A DNA stretch of 64,000 nt from positions 4,464,001 to 4,528,000 of the forward strand of contig NZ_JAUSWV010000002.1 in the NCBI RefSeq assembly GCF_030815485.1, in the 5' to 3' direction. The position numbers were made by a program, and so were the translations under genes. The notes beneath the pieces are model-generated. The model saw nothing but the letters and a program-made list of their open reading frames with translations. It was not told the origin of the DNA and searched no databases. Positions 27,157-36,234 of this stretch are shown one piece after another. Source of the DNA: Streptomyces rishiriensis (GTDB lineage Bacteria > Actinomycetota > Actinomycetes > Streptomycetales > Streptomycetaceae). Positions within the stretch are counted from its first letter, which is position 1. Every line of letters starts with the position of its first letter.

Positions 27157-27215
27157 GGCTTGCTACTCCCTGCCTCGTCCTGGTCCTGGTCCTGGTCCGC
27201 TTCCCGTGCCGGTCC

Positions 27216-27641
27216 TCAGTCCGTGAAGCCGTGGTGGGTGATCTCCAGGACCTCCGTGGCCACACCCGGGCTGTCCGGGCTGAGGGAGGGTCCCTGCCAG
27301 CTGACCGGCAGCACGTCGATGAGCCCCCACCGGGCGACCTCGGAACCGTCCGCGCGCAGCGCCGCTATCTGCGCGGTCGGCCTGGTCACCCCCGTGGTGA
27401 CCGACGAGATCCACTTGGCGACCTTGGTGGTGTCCGGGGTGAGCGGCCGGGTCAGCCGGATCGTGGAGAACGTGACCCGGGAGGGCAGTTGCCAGACGAA
27501 GCCGTTGTTGCCGCCCTCCTGGCGGTGCTCGATCTCCACCTGCGACGAGAGCCCCTCACACCCGTTGAAGAAACCGAGGCTCTCGCCGTCGATGGTCAGG
27601 GTGAAGAAGATGGTGGAGCCCGGGTCGAGATCGGAGGGCAT
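27216..27641 (-). CDS. Second tube-type protein, gp19-like (eCIS tube initiator)
   Basis: A 141-residue T4 gp19/TIGR02241-type protein: FFTLTIDGESLGFFNGCEGLSSQVE, WQLPSRVTFSTIRLTRPLTPD, and the C-terminal VLEITHHGF. eCIS loci carry one main tube and one or two relatives forming the first rings on the hub; its place beside the LysM and spike genes suggests the latter. There is one Cys (near residue 28). A short gap of 59 bases separates it from the LysM gene. Confidence 0.87.
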   Translation of the reverse strand: MPSDLDPGSTIFFTLTIDGESLGFFNGCEGLSSQVEIEHRQEGGNNGFVWQLPSRVTFSTIRLTRPLTPDTTKVAKWISSVTTGVTRPTAQIAALRADGSEVARWGLIDVLPVSWQGPSLSPDSPGVATEVLEITHHGFTD

Positions 27642-27698
27642 CGGGAGCCTGGCCTTTCTGGGAGAGGGGGAGGTCGGGGGCGTCGGGCGCGTCGGGGA

Positions 27699-30600
27699 TC
27701 AGTGGCGGGGGTCGCGGAGTCTGCCGATGCGTTCGCGGTCGAGCCGCAGTTCGGTGCGGAGCAGACGGGTGATGCGGCCGGTCAGGCGGTGCGTCAGCTC
27801 GTCGAGCTGGAAGTCGGTGAGGTCGCGGGGATCGAAACCGTGATGCGCCCGCGAGGGAGCCGGATCGGCCGCGCCCCGGTCGGCGTCGGCCGGGGGCCCG
27901 CCGGCGCGACGGGGCGGCTTGGGCGGTGCGGGAGGCGGTGGGGCGGCGCGCCGCTGCACCACGGGGGCGGGCGGCGTCGCAGCCGCGGGCAGGGGCCTGG
28001 GCGCGGGTGCCGGGACCGGCGCGGGTGCCGCCTCGGCCGGTGATGCGGGTGGTGCGGAGGGACGTACGGGGGCCGTGGCCGCCGATACGGGGGCGGGCAG
28101 CGGTCGACGCTGGACGAACGGAGTCGGCGGGGCGGAGGCGGCGGGCAGGGCCGCGGGTGCCGGGGCGGGTGCCGGGGCGGGGGTGGGATACGGATGCGCC
28201 ACGGGCCGGTCGGCGGCCGCGGACGGCGTGGTCCGGCGCAACGGCACGGGCGCCTTGACGGCGAGGCGCTGCAAGGGCGCCGGGGACACCGCAGGCCCCG
28301 GCGGCCTGCCGGTGAGGGAGACGGGAGCCTCGGGGCGGTGCCGGTGGCCCTGTCCGGTCGCCGCCGTCGTGGCGGCCGCGTGAGGGGCGGCGCCCATGGG
28401 GGCGGGGGAGGTGTCCTGTGGCAGGGGTGCCGGACGACGCGTCGGGGAGCCAATGCCGGTGCCGTGGCCGGACGCCGCTGTGTGGAGGGGGAGTTGGGGG
28501 GCGCCGGGCGTTGCGGTGCTGCGTTGCACGACGGGGGCCGTGGGCGGGCGGAGCACCGAGGCGGTGCCTGCGGGACCGGTCGCCGTACGGGAGGCCCCGT
28601 CCTGGGACGCGATCGGGATACCGCTCGGTGTGTTCAGCGGTGCGTTCAACGGTGCCGCGTCGGCGGGGCGGGTGGAGAGCGGAGCGCCCAGCGCGGGGCG
28701 CGCGGGCGCGGTGCGTGGGGGCTGCGCGGCGGCGGTGACCGGCACGGCGGCGCGCTGCACGGGGGCGCCCAGCGGGGTGGCACGCCGTGGCCGAGGGAGC
28801 GGTTCGGCCAGGGCGCTCGGGGCGTCGGCACGGTGGGCGGGATCGGCGACCTGGGGCGTGCGGACGGGGGCCGCAGCCGGTGCCGCGGCAGGCGTCGGCG
28901 ACGCGGTGGGCGGGTGGGGCGGTGCCACCGGGCCCGGTCGGCCCGGGGGAAGGCTCGTCGGAGCACCGAGGCCCGCGCGACGCCGGGGGGCGGGCTGCCC
29001 GGCGGCCGCCCGCTGGACGCTCGTCGCGGAAGGGGACCCGGGAGTGGATGCGTGGGCGGACGCGGAGGTCGAGACAGCAGCGGGGGCCGTTCGGTCGGCG
29101 GCGGAGCGGGCCGGCAGCGCCGGGCCGGTGTGCGCCGGCACCGAATCGCTCACGCCACCCGGAGCGGGGGCGGCGGCCCGCGCGGGCGGAGTGGCCGCAA
29201 CGGGGGCTGAGACGGAACGTTGCACGTCGATGGGTCCCGTACGAAGGCCGGTGGGCGCGGGGAGTGGCGCGGGCGCAGGCGTGGTCGTCGGCGGGGACGG
29301 CGCCGGGACAGGTGCCGGGGCCGGTGCTGCCACGGCGTGTTGCCCGCCGGGCGTCGATGCGCGGCCGGCATCGCCGGGACCCGGGGCCGGGCGTGGCGTC
29401 GAGGCGGGGCGGCCGGAGCCTGTGGGCGAAGACGGCGCCGCCGTGGCGCGCCGCACGCCGGGCGTCGGCACGCGGCCACCGTCGGGCGGGGACACGGCGG
29501 GGCCGGGCGCCGAAGCAGGACCAGGACCGGAGGCCGCACGCGAACCGGAAGCGGATGCGGAACTCGGGCCGGTTCCGGAGGCCGGGGTCGGTGCCGTCAC
29601 GGCGCGCTGCACGCCGGGCGTCGATGCGCGGCCACCGTCACGCGAGGAAGCGGTGCGGCCCGTGGACGAGTCCGGCGTCGTCGCCGCCCGTTGCACGCTG
29701 GGGGACGACGTACGACCGCCACCACCGGAGGTCTGGCCGGGACGCGTGGGCGAACCGGGACCGGTGCTCGGGCTCGGGCCCGGCGCAGGACCGGAGCCTC
29801 GCGTGGGGCCGGGAGCGGCGGCGGAGGTCGCAGCGGCGGTCGGGGCGGAGGAAGATCCCGGGGCCGGCACAGAACCGGAGCCGGGCACCCGTCCGGAACC
29901 GGAACCCGAGTCGGTACCGGGACCGGAACCGGATCGGGAACCCGAACCACGGGCGGCCGACGGCCCGGTCGGGGCGTCGGCGGTCGGAGCGGAGTTCGCG
30001 TCGGCCGCTGGACGTCCGCTCACCGGAACCCGAGCGACCGCGCCGGAGCGCTGGACGGTCGGGGCGGGCGGGACGGTCCGGGCGGGCGGACCGGCGGCGG
30101 ACGTCGGCGACGAGCCACGTTCCGCTCCTCCCGGCCGAGGTACGGCGGGGCCGCTGCCCGGCGCCCCCGGGCCGCTCGCGCCGGGCGCCCCGCCGGGGGA
30201 GGCGGACGGGGCCGTACGCGCCGGAACAGCACGCTGCACGGGGTGACCGGCGCCCGCCGAGGGAGACCCGGTGGAACCGGCCGCCGGAACGGCCGCTGCC
30301 CGCGAAGCAGCCGAGGAAGCCGAACCGGTCGCTGCGGAGGGCGGGTTCGCCGACGAGGGCAGAGCCGTGCCGGCCCGCGCGGCGGGTGTGACGCCACCCG
30401 GCGCCGACGGGCCGGCGGCAGTCGCACCGGCGTCACCCGTGCCCGAGACCGCGCCGGGTACCGCTCGCTGTACTCGCACCGGGGCGCCGCTGGGCCCCGG
30501 ACCGTCGTGAAGAGGCACCGCTCGCTGGAGCCCGACGGGCGGGAGGGCAGCCTTACGGGCCTCCCCCGCGCCGGAGTCGCCCGCCACCGCCGGTGAAGCC

Positions 30601-31550
30601 GCGGCGACACCTCCGCGCGGGCCCGGAGCGGGCTCCTTGGCGCTCGCCGGGCCTGCGCCGTCGGTGTCCGCACCCCGGCCGGACGCCCGGGCCGGTCCGC
30701 CGCCGGCGGACGAGGCAGGGGCCGGGGCCGATGCCGGGGAGGCGGACGGGGACGCCGGTCGGGCGGGGAGGCTGCGTCGCTGTACCGGCGCCGACACGGA
30801 CCTCGTCAACGGGGCCGGGCCGGTCGAGGGGACCGGGCCGGCCGGGGACACCCGGATGCCCCGCGCCGGGAAGGCGGCGGGAGCGGACGGCTCCGCCGGG
30901 CGGGACGGCACCACAGGCACCGCCGGGGAAGCCGGAGCCGCAGGCAGAGCGCCCCCCGTCGGATACGGGGAAGCGGCCGACCCGGCCGGGCGCGGTGCCG
31001 TACCCGAGGACGCAGTACCCGCAGTACCCGCAGCGCCCGTGGCACCGGCGGTAGGACCGCGCCTGGCGCCCGTGGCACTCGGTGCACCCGGACCGGCCGT
31101 CGCGCCCGGGCCGGTCACGGCCGGACGGGGTGCGGCCGCCGGGGAGGCGGGAACGGAACGCTGCAGGGGCGTCGGCCGGGGCGGTGCGGCCACCCGCTCG
31201 GGTTCGGCGGCCGGCGGAGCCGTCCGCAGACTGCTCATCAGCCCGCCAGGCGCCGCGTCCAGCACGGCCTGGAATCCGGTGCCGGTGAAGGACGGGTTCT
31301 GCCAGGTGGCCAGCCGGCCGCCGAACCCGGCGTCGGCGACCCCCGACGTGCCGCCGGACGCCGCCCGCTGGATGGGCGGAAGCGTCGGCCAGGCGGCCGC
31401 TACGACGCGCGGCACCGCACCGACACCGCTCACCGGCGCCGGAGCGCCGCTGCTCGGGGCCGGCGCACCGGTGGCGGCGGCCGGTGACGTGCCCGAGCCG
31501 TCCGCGCGTCCGCTCCCGCGGCCGCCCCGGAACCGTTCCAGGAACCCCAT
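27699..31550 (-). CDS. 1283-residue low-complexity protein with recurrent [VIL]QR motifs (eCIS)
   Basis: Almost the whole protein is Ala/Pro/Gly/Ser/Thr-rich and predicted disordered. It begins MGFLERFRGG and ends in a charged helical domain (about 45 residues, containing DLTDFQLDELTHRL and RTELRLDRERIGRLR), the only ordered part apart from a short N-terminal block (WPTLPPIQRA, WQNPSFTGTG). I count sixteen [VIL]QR motifs, mostly followed by A or S, spaced along the chain. It lies between the assembly genes and the tube-initiator gene. Candidates are tape measure, scaffold, or cargo adaptor. Length in this class varies strongly between species. Codon use matches the genome. Confidence 0.75.
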   Translation of the reverse strand: MGFLERFRGGRGSGRADGSGTSPAAATGAPAPSSGAPAPVSGVGAVPRVVAAAWPTLPPIQRAASGGTSGVADAGFGGRLATWQNPSFTGTGFQAVLDAAPGGLMSSLRTAPPAAEPERVAAPPRPTPLQRSVPASPAAAPRPAVTGPGATAGPGAPSATGARRGPTAGATGAAGTAGTASSGTAPRPAGSAASPYPTGGALPAAPASPAVPVVPSRPAEPSAPAAFPARGIRVSPAGPVPSTGPAPLTRSVSAPVQRRSLPARPASPSASPASAPAPASSAGGGPARASGRGADTDGAGPASAKEPAPGPRGGVAAASPAVAGDSGAGEARKAALPPVGLQRAVPLHDGPGPSGAPVRVQRAVPGAVSGTGDAGATAAGPSAPGGVTPAARAGTALPSSANPPSAATGSASSAASRAAAVPAAGSTGSPSAGAGHPVQRAVPARTAPSASPGGAPGASGPGAPGSGPAVPRPGGAERGSSPTSAAGPPARTVPPAPTVQRSGAVARVPVSGRPAADANSAPTADAPTGPSAARGSGSRSGSGPGTDSGSGSGRVPGSGSVPAPGSSSAPTAAATSAAAPGPTRGSGPAPGPSPSTGPGSPTRPGQTSGGGGRTSSPSVQRAATTPDSSTGRTASSRDGGRASTPGVQRAVTAPTPASGTGPSSASASGSRAASGPGPASAPGPAVSPPDGGRVPTPGVRRATAAPSSPTGSGRPASTPRPAPGPGDAGRASTPGGQHAVAAPAPAPVPAPSPPTTTPAPAPLPAPTGLRTGPIDVQRSVSAPVAATPPARAAAPAPGGVSDSVPAHTGPALPARSAADRTAPAAVSTSASAHASTPGSPSATSVQRAAAGQPAPRRRAGLGAPTSLPPGRPGPVAPPHPPTASPTPAAAPAAAPVRTPQVADPAHRADAPSALAEPLPRPRRATPLGAPVQRAAVPVTAAAQPPRTAPARPALGAPLSTRPADAAPLNAPLNTPSGIPIASQDGASRTATGPAGTASVLRPPTAPVVQRSTATPGAPQLPLHTAASGHGTGIGSPTRRPAPLPQDTSPAPMGAAPHAAATTAATGQGHRHRPEAPVSLTGRPPGPAVSPAPLQRLAVKAPVPLRRTTPSAAADRPVAHPYPTPAPAPAPAPAALPAASAPPTPFVQRRPLPAPVSAATAPVRPSAPPASPAEAAPAPVPAPAPRPLPAAATPPAPVVQRRAAPPPPAPPKPPRRAGGPPADADRGAADPAPSRAHHGFDPRDLTDFQLDELTHRLTGRITRLLRTELRLDRERIGRLRDPRH

Positions 31551-31553
31551 GCC

Positions 31554-31712
31554 TCAGCCCTCCGCCCCGCCCCGGGTCACCAGGGACGCGATCTGGTCGG
31601 CGTAGCGGCGCCGGTCGTGGTGTTCCAGGTCCAGGATCTCGTCCTGGCTCCAGTGGAAGTGGTAGGCGACGTACGCGATCTCCTCGTGCAGCCGGTCGGT
31701 CGCGTACGTCAC
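31554..31712 (-). CDS. DUF6760-type small eCIS protein
   Basis: A 52-residue protein starting at GTG 31712, which overlaps the stop of the upstream gene as GTGA. Its sequence (TYATDRLHEEIAYVAYHFHW, SQDEILDLEHHDRRRYADQIA) is a compact helical protein conserved in actinobacterial contractile-tail loci and resembles the second product of phage tail-assembly chaperone genes, with the WSQDEIxxLEHxxR pattern. It ends three bases before the ATG of the 1283-residue protein. Likely an assembly chaperone. Confidence 0.78.
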   Translation of the reverse strand: MTYATDRLHEEIAYVAYHFHWSQDEILDLEHHDRRRYADQIASLVTRGGAEG

Positions 31713-32233
31713 GATTCCCCCAGGCGGCTCCCGCCGAGTTCCACCTCGAAGGGCTCCGAGCAGTGGGGGCACTGCACCGAGGCGCGGGTGTGCCCCTCGG
31801 CGTTGACCTGGCGGTAGAAGTCCTGGAGGAACGCCAGATCGGAGGCGAACATGTTCTCCACGACGCCGTCGTGCACCAGCGGGAGGCTGCCGAGCCGGGT
31901 GATGACCCGGCCCAGCAGCACCACCGACAGGTACGCCGGGTTCTCCTGGACGCGGATGTCGCGGAGCGGGACCAGTTCGTCCCGCGCCGTCGCCAGCCGC
32001 ATCACGCCGTCGCGGTGGACCGTGCCCGCGTCGTCGACGTAACCGCGCGGCAGCTCGAAGGGGAACTCCGTCTGGAGCCGGTACGGCGCCGGGGCCGGGG
32101 CGGCGGCCGCGCCCGGCGCGGAGAACGCGGACGCGGAGCCGGACAGGGACTCGGACTCGGGCACGGCGGTGGCCGGGAGCGCCTCCTGCGGCTCCCCGCT
32201 CGCCGCCGCGGCCCGGACAGCCGTGCGCCGCAT
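31709..32233 (-). CDS. Phage tail assembly-type protein with CxxC motif (eCIS)
   Basis: A 174-residue protein. The first 50 residues are Ala/Ser/Pro-rich; the remainder (TEFPFELPRGYVDDAGTVHRDGVMRL, AYLSVVLLGRVITRLG, FLQDFYRQVN) is a conserved eCIS tail-assembly domain. It ends with a CPHCSEPFEVEL motif, which may bind zinc as a half ribbon. ATG 32233 overlaps the TAA of the tube gene, and its own stop overlaps the next start, so three genes are tightly coupled. Probably a chaperone for tube or tape-measure assembly. Confidence 0.8.
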   Translation of the reverse strand: MRRTAVRAAAASGEPQEALPATAVPESESLSGSASAFSAPGAAAAPAPAPYRLQTEFPFELPRGYVDDAGTVHRDGVMRLATARDELVPLRDIRVQENPAYLSVVLLGRVITRLGSLPLVHDGVVENMFASDLAFLQDFYRQVNAEGHTRASVQCPHCSEPFEVELGGSRLGES

Positions 32234-32676
32234 TACTCGATGACCAGTTCTTCGAACGTGATCGTCACCGTCTCGGTCAGCGCGGAGGCCTCGCCGGCCT
32301 TCACCGAGCTGGTGTCGATCTTGCTGCACCAGGCGTTGCGCATGTTGTACCGCTTGACCGGGTTGTTCTGGTAGTCCATCACCATGATCGTGGCGTTCTT
32401 GCGGGCGGTGCCCATCACGCCGTTGATCGACTCGGTGATCCACTGGTTGAACGCCGCGGACTGGGTCATGCCGCGGACGACCGTGCAGGTGCCCGCCTTC
32501 TTCACGCCGGGCAGCTTCTTGGTGACGGGCTTGCCCTGCGCGGAGACCTGCTGGTACTCGATGACGTCCTGTTCGAGGCTGAGGCCGCTGACCTCGGCGA
32601 GGTACTCGACCATCACGCCGTCGATCTGGAGGCCGAAATTGTGTGAAGTAAGGGCGTCACCCGGCTGGAGACTCAT
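32233..32676 (-). CDS. Inner tube protein, gp19-like (eCIS)
   Basis: A 147-residue Hcp/gp19-type protein that stacks as hexameric rings to form the inner tube. Recognisable pieces are SHNFGLQIDGVMVEYLAEVSGLS, GKPVTKKLPG, FNQWITESINGVMGTARKNATI and the C-terminal ETVTITFEELVIE. It is the first gene after the sheath and the usual main tube subunit. A good ribosome binding site (AGAAGGAA region) precedes ATG 32676. Its stop overlaps the tail-assembly gene start. Confidence 0.92.
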   Translation of the reverse strand: MSLQPGDALTSHNFGLQIDGVMVEYLAEVSGLSLEQDVIEYQQVSAQGKPVTKKLPGVKKAGTCTVVRGMTQSAAFNQWITESINGVMGTARKNATIMVMDYQNNPVKRYNMRNAWCSKIDTSSVKAGEASALTETVTITFEELVIE

Positions 32677-32756
32677 CTGGCTTTCCTTCTAAGTGTGGTG
32701 AGGAGGTTCGATCCGACGACGATCCGACGACGGAGGGCCGAAGAGGCGTGAGGGGC

Positions 32757-34349
32757 CTACTCCTCCAGCTCTCCGTTGCCGCTGGAGAACTGGGCCAGCC
32801 GGAAGATCACGAACTCGGCGGGCTTGACCGGTGCGATGCCGATCTCGCAGATCACGCGGCCGAGGTCGACCGACTCCGGCGGGTTGGACTCCTCGTCACA
32901 CTTGACGTAGAACGCCTCCTCGGGACGGGCGCCGAACAGCGCGCCGCCGCGCCACTCGTTCACGAGGAACGCCGAGACGTTGCGCCGGATCCGGGCCCAC
33001 AGGGCGTGGTCGTTCGGCTCGAACACCACCCACTGGGTGCCGATCAGGATCGACTCCTCCAGGTAGTTGAAGTACCGGCGGACGTTCAGGTAGCGCCAGG
33101 CCGGGTCCGAGGAGAGGGTGCGGGCGCCCCAGATGCGGATGCCCCGGCCCGGGAACGCCCGGATGCAGTTCACGCCGATCGGGTTCAGCAGGTCCTGCTC
33201 GCCGCGGGTGATCTGGATCTCCAGGTCCACCGCGCCGCGCACGACCTCGTTCGCGGGCGCCTTGTGGACGCCGCGCTCGGAGTCGTTGCGGGCCCACACA
33301 CCGGCCACGTGGCCGCTCGGCGGGATCAGCCGGGCCTTGCCGGCGGACGGGTCGAAGGACTTGATCCACGGGTAGTACAGGGCCGCGTACTTGGAGTCGT
33401 AACCGGCCGTCTCCTGGCGCCACACCCGGATCTGACGGGCGTTCAGGCCGGGCGGCGGGTCGATGATGGCGACGCGGTCGCCCATCAGCTCGCAGTGCGC
33501 GATCAGGCCCAGCTGGACGGCCTTGACCGACTCCAGGTCGATCGCGCCGCGCTGGTAGGCGGCCATCAGGTCGGGCACCGCGACCATGGACACCTCGTCG
33601 ACGGCCTCCAGGCCACCGAAGCCGGTGCGGTCGGAGCTGTCGCCCAGGTACTGCGCGGGGCCGACGGGCTGCGCGGCCTCGACCGCGCCGGCCGGCGCGC
33701 CGGCGGGCGGCGCGGCCAGCGCGACCGTCTGGTTGTCCGGGCGGGCCAGCTGCGCGGCGGGCGCGGCCTCGGCCACGGTGATGAGCTTGGAGCGCTCCTT
33801 GACCTGGGTGACGACGTAGGAGCGGTTGCCCTTCTTCGCCGACACGTCGAACGTCTCGACGGCCTTGTCGCCGTCCTTGACGATCAGCTTGAAGCGCTCG
33901 GCGGGGCCTTCGCCCTCCGCGTCCGCGACCTCCACGCTCAGCGCGCCGCCGTTCTCGCCCGGCGCCACGGCCGTCACCGTGAACGTGCCGAGCTGCTTCG
34001 GCTCACCGGCCGGGAGGGCGGCCGGCGCGGGGCCGGAACCCGCGACCGCGGCGGGCGACTTGGCGTCTCCCGCGGCACCCGCCGAGGAGCCGCCGACACG
34101 GACGACGTACGCCGCCGAGCCGCCGTTGTTGAAGAACCCGTAGACGGAGTGCGCCAGGTAGTAGCCGTCGGTGAAGTCACCGAACGCGGCCACGTACTGG
34201 GTCCAGTTGGTCACCAGGGTCGGCTCGTTGAGGGGGCCGGTCGGGGCGAGCCCGACGAAGGCCGCCACCGAGGTGCCCACCCCTTCGATCGGGCGGGAGC
34301 CGCTGGCCACCTCCTCGACGTATACGCCGGGCGACAGGTAGGACGGCAT
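32757..34349 (-). CDS. Contractile sheath protein (eCIS)
   Basis: A 530-residue phage-tail-sheath protein. The N-terminus SPGVYVEEVASGSRPIEGVGTSVAAFVG and the segment YFNNGGSAAYVVRV-like are classic. The conserved C-terminal core (INPIGVNCIRAFPGRGIRIWGARTL, RRYFNYLEESI, FEPNDHALWARIRRNVSAFL) makes the interlocking sheath lattice. Residues about 85-220 are an Ala/Gly-rich, surface-exposed insertion domain, the variable part between species. It is the first gene of the minus-strand operon, with a GAGGAG site before ATG 34349. Only one sheath gene is present, so the particle is likely uniform. Confidence 0.95.
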   Translation of the reverse strand: MPSYLSPGVYVEEVASGSRPIEGVGTSVAAFVGLAPTGPLNEPTLVTNWTQYVAAFGDFTDGYYLAHSVYGFFNNGGSAAYVVRVGGSSAGAAGDAKSPAAVAGSGPAPAALPAGEPKQLGTFTVTAVAPGENGGALSVEVADAEGEGPAERFKLIVKDGDKAVETFDVSAKKGNRSYVVTQVKERSKLITVAEAAPAAQLARPDNQTVALAAPPAGAPAGAVEAAQPVGPAQYLGDSSDRTGFGGLEAVDEVSMVAVPDLMAAYQRGAIDLESVKAVQLGLIAHCELMGDRVAIIDPPPGLNARQIRVWRQETAGYDSKYAALYYPWIKSFDPSAGKARLIPPSGHVAGVWARNDSERGVHKAPANEVVRGAVDLEIQITRGEQDLLNPIGVNCIRAFPGRGIRIWGARTLSSDPAWRYLNVRRYFNYLEESILIGTQWVVFEPNDHALWARIRRNVSAFLVNEWRGGALFGARPEEAFYVKCDEESNPPESVDLGRVICEIGIAPVKPAEFVIFRLAQFSSGNGELEE

Positions 34350-34663
34350 GCTGTGCTCTCCTCGGGGTACGCGTCAGGACGTCTTTCACCGTCACGCGCG
34401 AAGCGCGTCCCCCGAAACGGCTTCCGGTGCACGGTCCGGGGCACGGCTGTTGCCCTCGAAGGCAGCGCGGGCCGCCGGAACCCGTGCGCGCCGCCCCCGT
34501 CACCGCGGGTACGACGGGGGCACCGACGGCAGCACGGGGGCCGACCCGGGGGTGGCGCAGGGCCCGTCGGGTCCCCTCGGGCAGCCGGTCGCGGCCCGGC
34601 AGGGCACGCACCCTGCCCCGTCGCCTCTGACCCCGCCCGCGGTCCTCCCCGTAGCGTCGGCGC
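34350..34663. promoter_or_regulatory. Divergent control region between sheath and anchor genes
   Basis: This 314-base gap drives the sheath operon leftward and the first anchor gene rightward. It holds a 15-bp operator-like palindrome, ACGCGC-GAA-GCGCGT at 34394-34408, 45-59 bases upstream of the sheath ATG, and the leaderless promoter of the right-hand gene. I see no gene in it. The palindrome is a candidate site for one of the locus regulators. Confidence 0.5.
34627..34657 (+). promoter_or_regulatory. Leaderless promoter of the first anchor gene
   Basis: CTGACC (34627-34632), a 19-base spacer, and TAGCGT (34652-34657), six bases before the GTG start at 34664. The second tandem gene has the same arrangement, which supports both. 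Confidence 0.6.
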
Positions 34664-36076
34664 GTGAGCCTGTGGACTTCCCTCGAACCCGCCTCCGTCA
34701 CCGTCGACCCCGGCAGCCGCGCGACCGTCCGGCTGCGGGTGCGCAACACCGGTGACGTCGTCGACGAGTACCGCTTCGAGCCGGTCGGCCCGACCGCGCC
34801 CTGGACGACGGTGGAGCCGCAGACCCTGCGGTTGTACCCGGGCACGACGGGCACGGTCGAGCTGACCTTCGCCCCGCCGCGCACCCCGGACGCGACGGCC
34901 GGCCCCAACCCCTACGCGGTGCGCATCACCCCGACCGAGCATCCGGAGGCGGTGACCGTCCCCGAGGGGAACGTGACGGTCACGCCGTTCACCGAGGTGC
35001 GGGCGGAACTGGTCCCACCGACGGTGAAGGGACGCTTCCGCGGCCGGCCCCGGCTCGCGATCGACAACATCGGCAACACCAAGCTCACCGCCTCGCTGAG
35101 CGGCAGCGACAACGGTGACCGGCTGTCGTACGAACTCCAGCCCGCCAACGTGCAGATCGAACCGGGGCGGGCGGTGTTCGTGAACACGACGCTGCGCCCG
35201 CGCCAGATCATCTGGTTCGGCTCGAAGGAGGAGCAGCGCTACCACCTGGCGGTGCGCCGGTCGGGCGCGCAGGCGCTGGAGGTGGAGGGCACGTTCGTGC
35301 AGCGCGGGTTCCTGCCGCGCTGGCTGGCGACGGCGCTCAGTCTGTCGCTGGCTCTGGCGATCGCGTTCGTGATGATCTGGCTGGCGTACAAGCCGCAGGT
35401 CACCAGCAGTGCCGGCGAGAAACTCGCGGAGGCGGGCGTCAGCACCCTGGCGCCCAGTCCGTCGGCCACGCCCAGCGCCCCGGCGCTGGTGCCCACCCCG
35501 ACCGCGCCCGCCGTGGTGGAGGCCCCCGCCACCAGTGAGGCCCCGGCGAGCGGCGGCGGCAGCGGGGACGGCGGCGGGAGCGAGTCGAAGGCCCCCGTGA
35601 AGCCCAAGCAGGAGACGGCGGCCGACGCCGTGAACAAGCTGGCGGCCCGCAGCGACGGGCGCCACATCTGCTACCGCGCCTATGTGGCGGACAAGGGCTG
35701 GCAGGACCCGGTCTGCGACGGCGCGATCGCCGGCACGACCGGCAAGAACCTGGCGATCAAGGCCCTCAACATCGCCACGGCGAGGACCGGCGGTGTCACG
35801 GGCAACGCCGCCCATGTGGTCGGGGGCTGGCTGACCGGTGACAAGTGGTCGAAGGCGTCCGACGGCGTCAACATGTACATGGGCTCCAGCAAGCCGGCGG
35901 TCGCCGCGATGGAGGGGTTCACGATCAAGACCCTCGAGGACTCCGTCTGCCAGAACGCGCACGTCAAGGACCGCGGCTGGCTGGGCAACGGCTGCACCAA
36001 GCCGGGGGACTGGATCTACGGCGGCAGCCCCATGGAGCAGAAGCTCCAGCTCGAGGCGGTCCGTTTCACGGTCTGA
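34664..36076 (+). CDS. eCIS-locus membrane protein: Ig-like domains, one TM helix, ChW-like C-terminus
   Basis: A 470-residue protein without a signal peptide. Residues 1-220 contain two beta-sandwich (Ig/CARDB-like) domains. One transmembrane helix spans about 230-250 (LATALSLSLALAIAFVMIWLAY) and is preceded by basic residues, so the sandwich part should be cytoplasmic. A Pro/Ala/Ser linker follows, and the C-terminal 140 residues (YRAYVADKGWQDPVCDGAIAGTTG, HVKDRGWLGNGC) resemble clostridial hydrophobic-W repeats, which bind cell-surface polymers. It sits inside the eCIS locus, divergent from the sheath gene. I propose an envelope anchor; older annotations say hydrolytic protein, but no catalytic motif is seen. 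Confidence 0.78.
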   Translation: MSLWTSLEPASVTVDPGSRATVRLRVRNTGDVVDEYRFEPVGPTAPWTTVEPQTLRLYPGTTGTVELTFAPPRTPDATAGPNPYAVRITPTEHPEAVTVPEGNVTVTPFTEVRAELVPPTVKGRFRGRPRLAIDNIGNTKLTASLSGSDNGDRLSYELQPANVQIEPGRAVFVNTTLRPRQIIWFGSKEEQRYHLAVRRSGAQALEVEGTFVQRGFLPRWLATALSLSLALAIAFVMIWLAYKPQVTSSAGEKLAEAGVSTLAPSPSATPSAPALVPTPTAPAVVEAPATSEAPASGGGSGDGGGSESKAPVKPKQETAADAVNKLAARSDGRHICYRAYVADKGWQDPVCDGAIAGTTGKNLAIKALNIATARTGGVTGNAAHVVGGWLTGDKWSKASDGVNMYMGSSKPAVAAMEGFTIKTLEDSVCQNAHVKDRGWLGNGCTKPGDWIYGGSPMEQKLQLEAVRFTV

Positions 36077-36198
36077 CGCGCAGTCCGCGCAGTCCCGGGC
36101 CCCGGGGCCCGGGCCGGGATGGGGGCCCGCGGCCGTGAACCGTCTGCGGGGGCAGGACCGCCCGTCCCTTTCGGGCAGCGGTGGTGCCCCACGGCCTC

Positions 36199-36228
36199 CT
36201 GACGCGCCCCCGCCCGGCGTCATAGCGT
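36199..36228 (+). promoter_or_regulatory. Leaderless promoter of the second anchor gene
   Basis: CTGACG (36199-36204), 18 bases, TAGCGT (36223-36228), six bases to GTG 36235. It matches the upstream paralogue promoter almost exactly, so each gene can be transcribed separately. Confidence 0.6.
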
Positions 36229-36234
36229 CGACAG

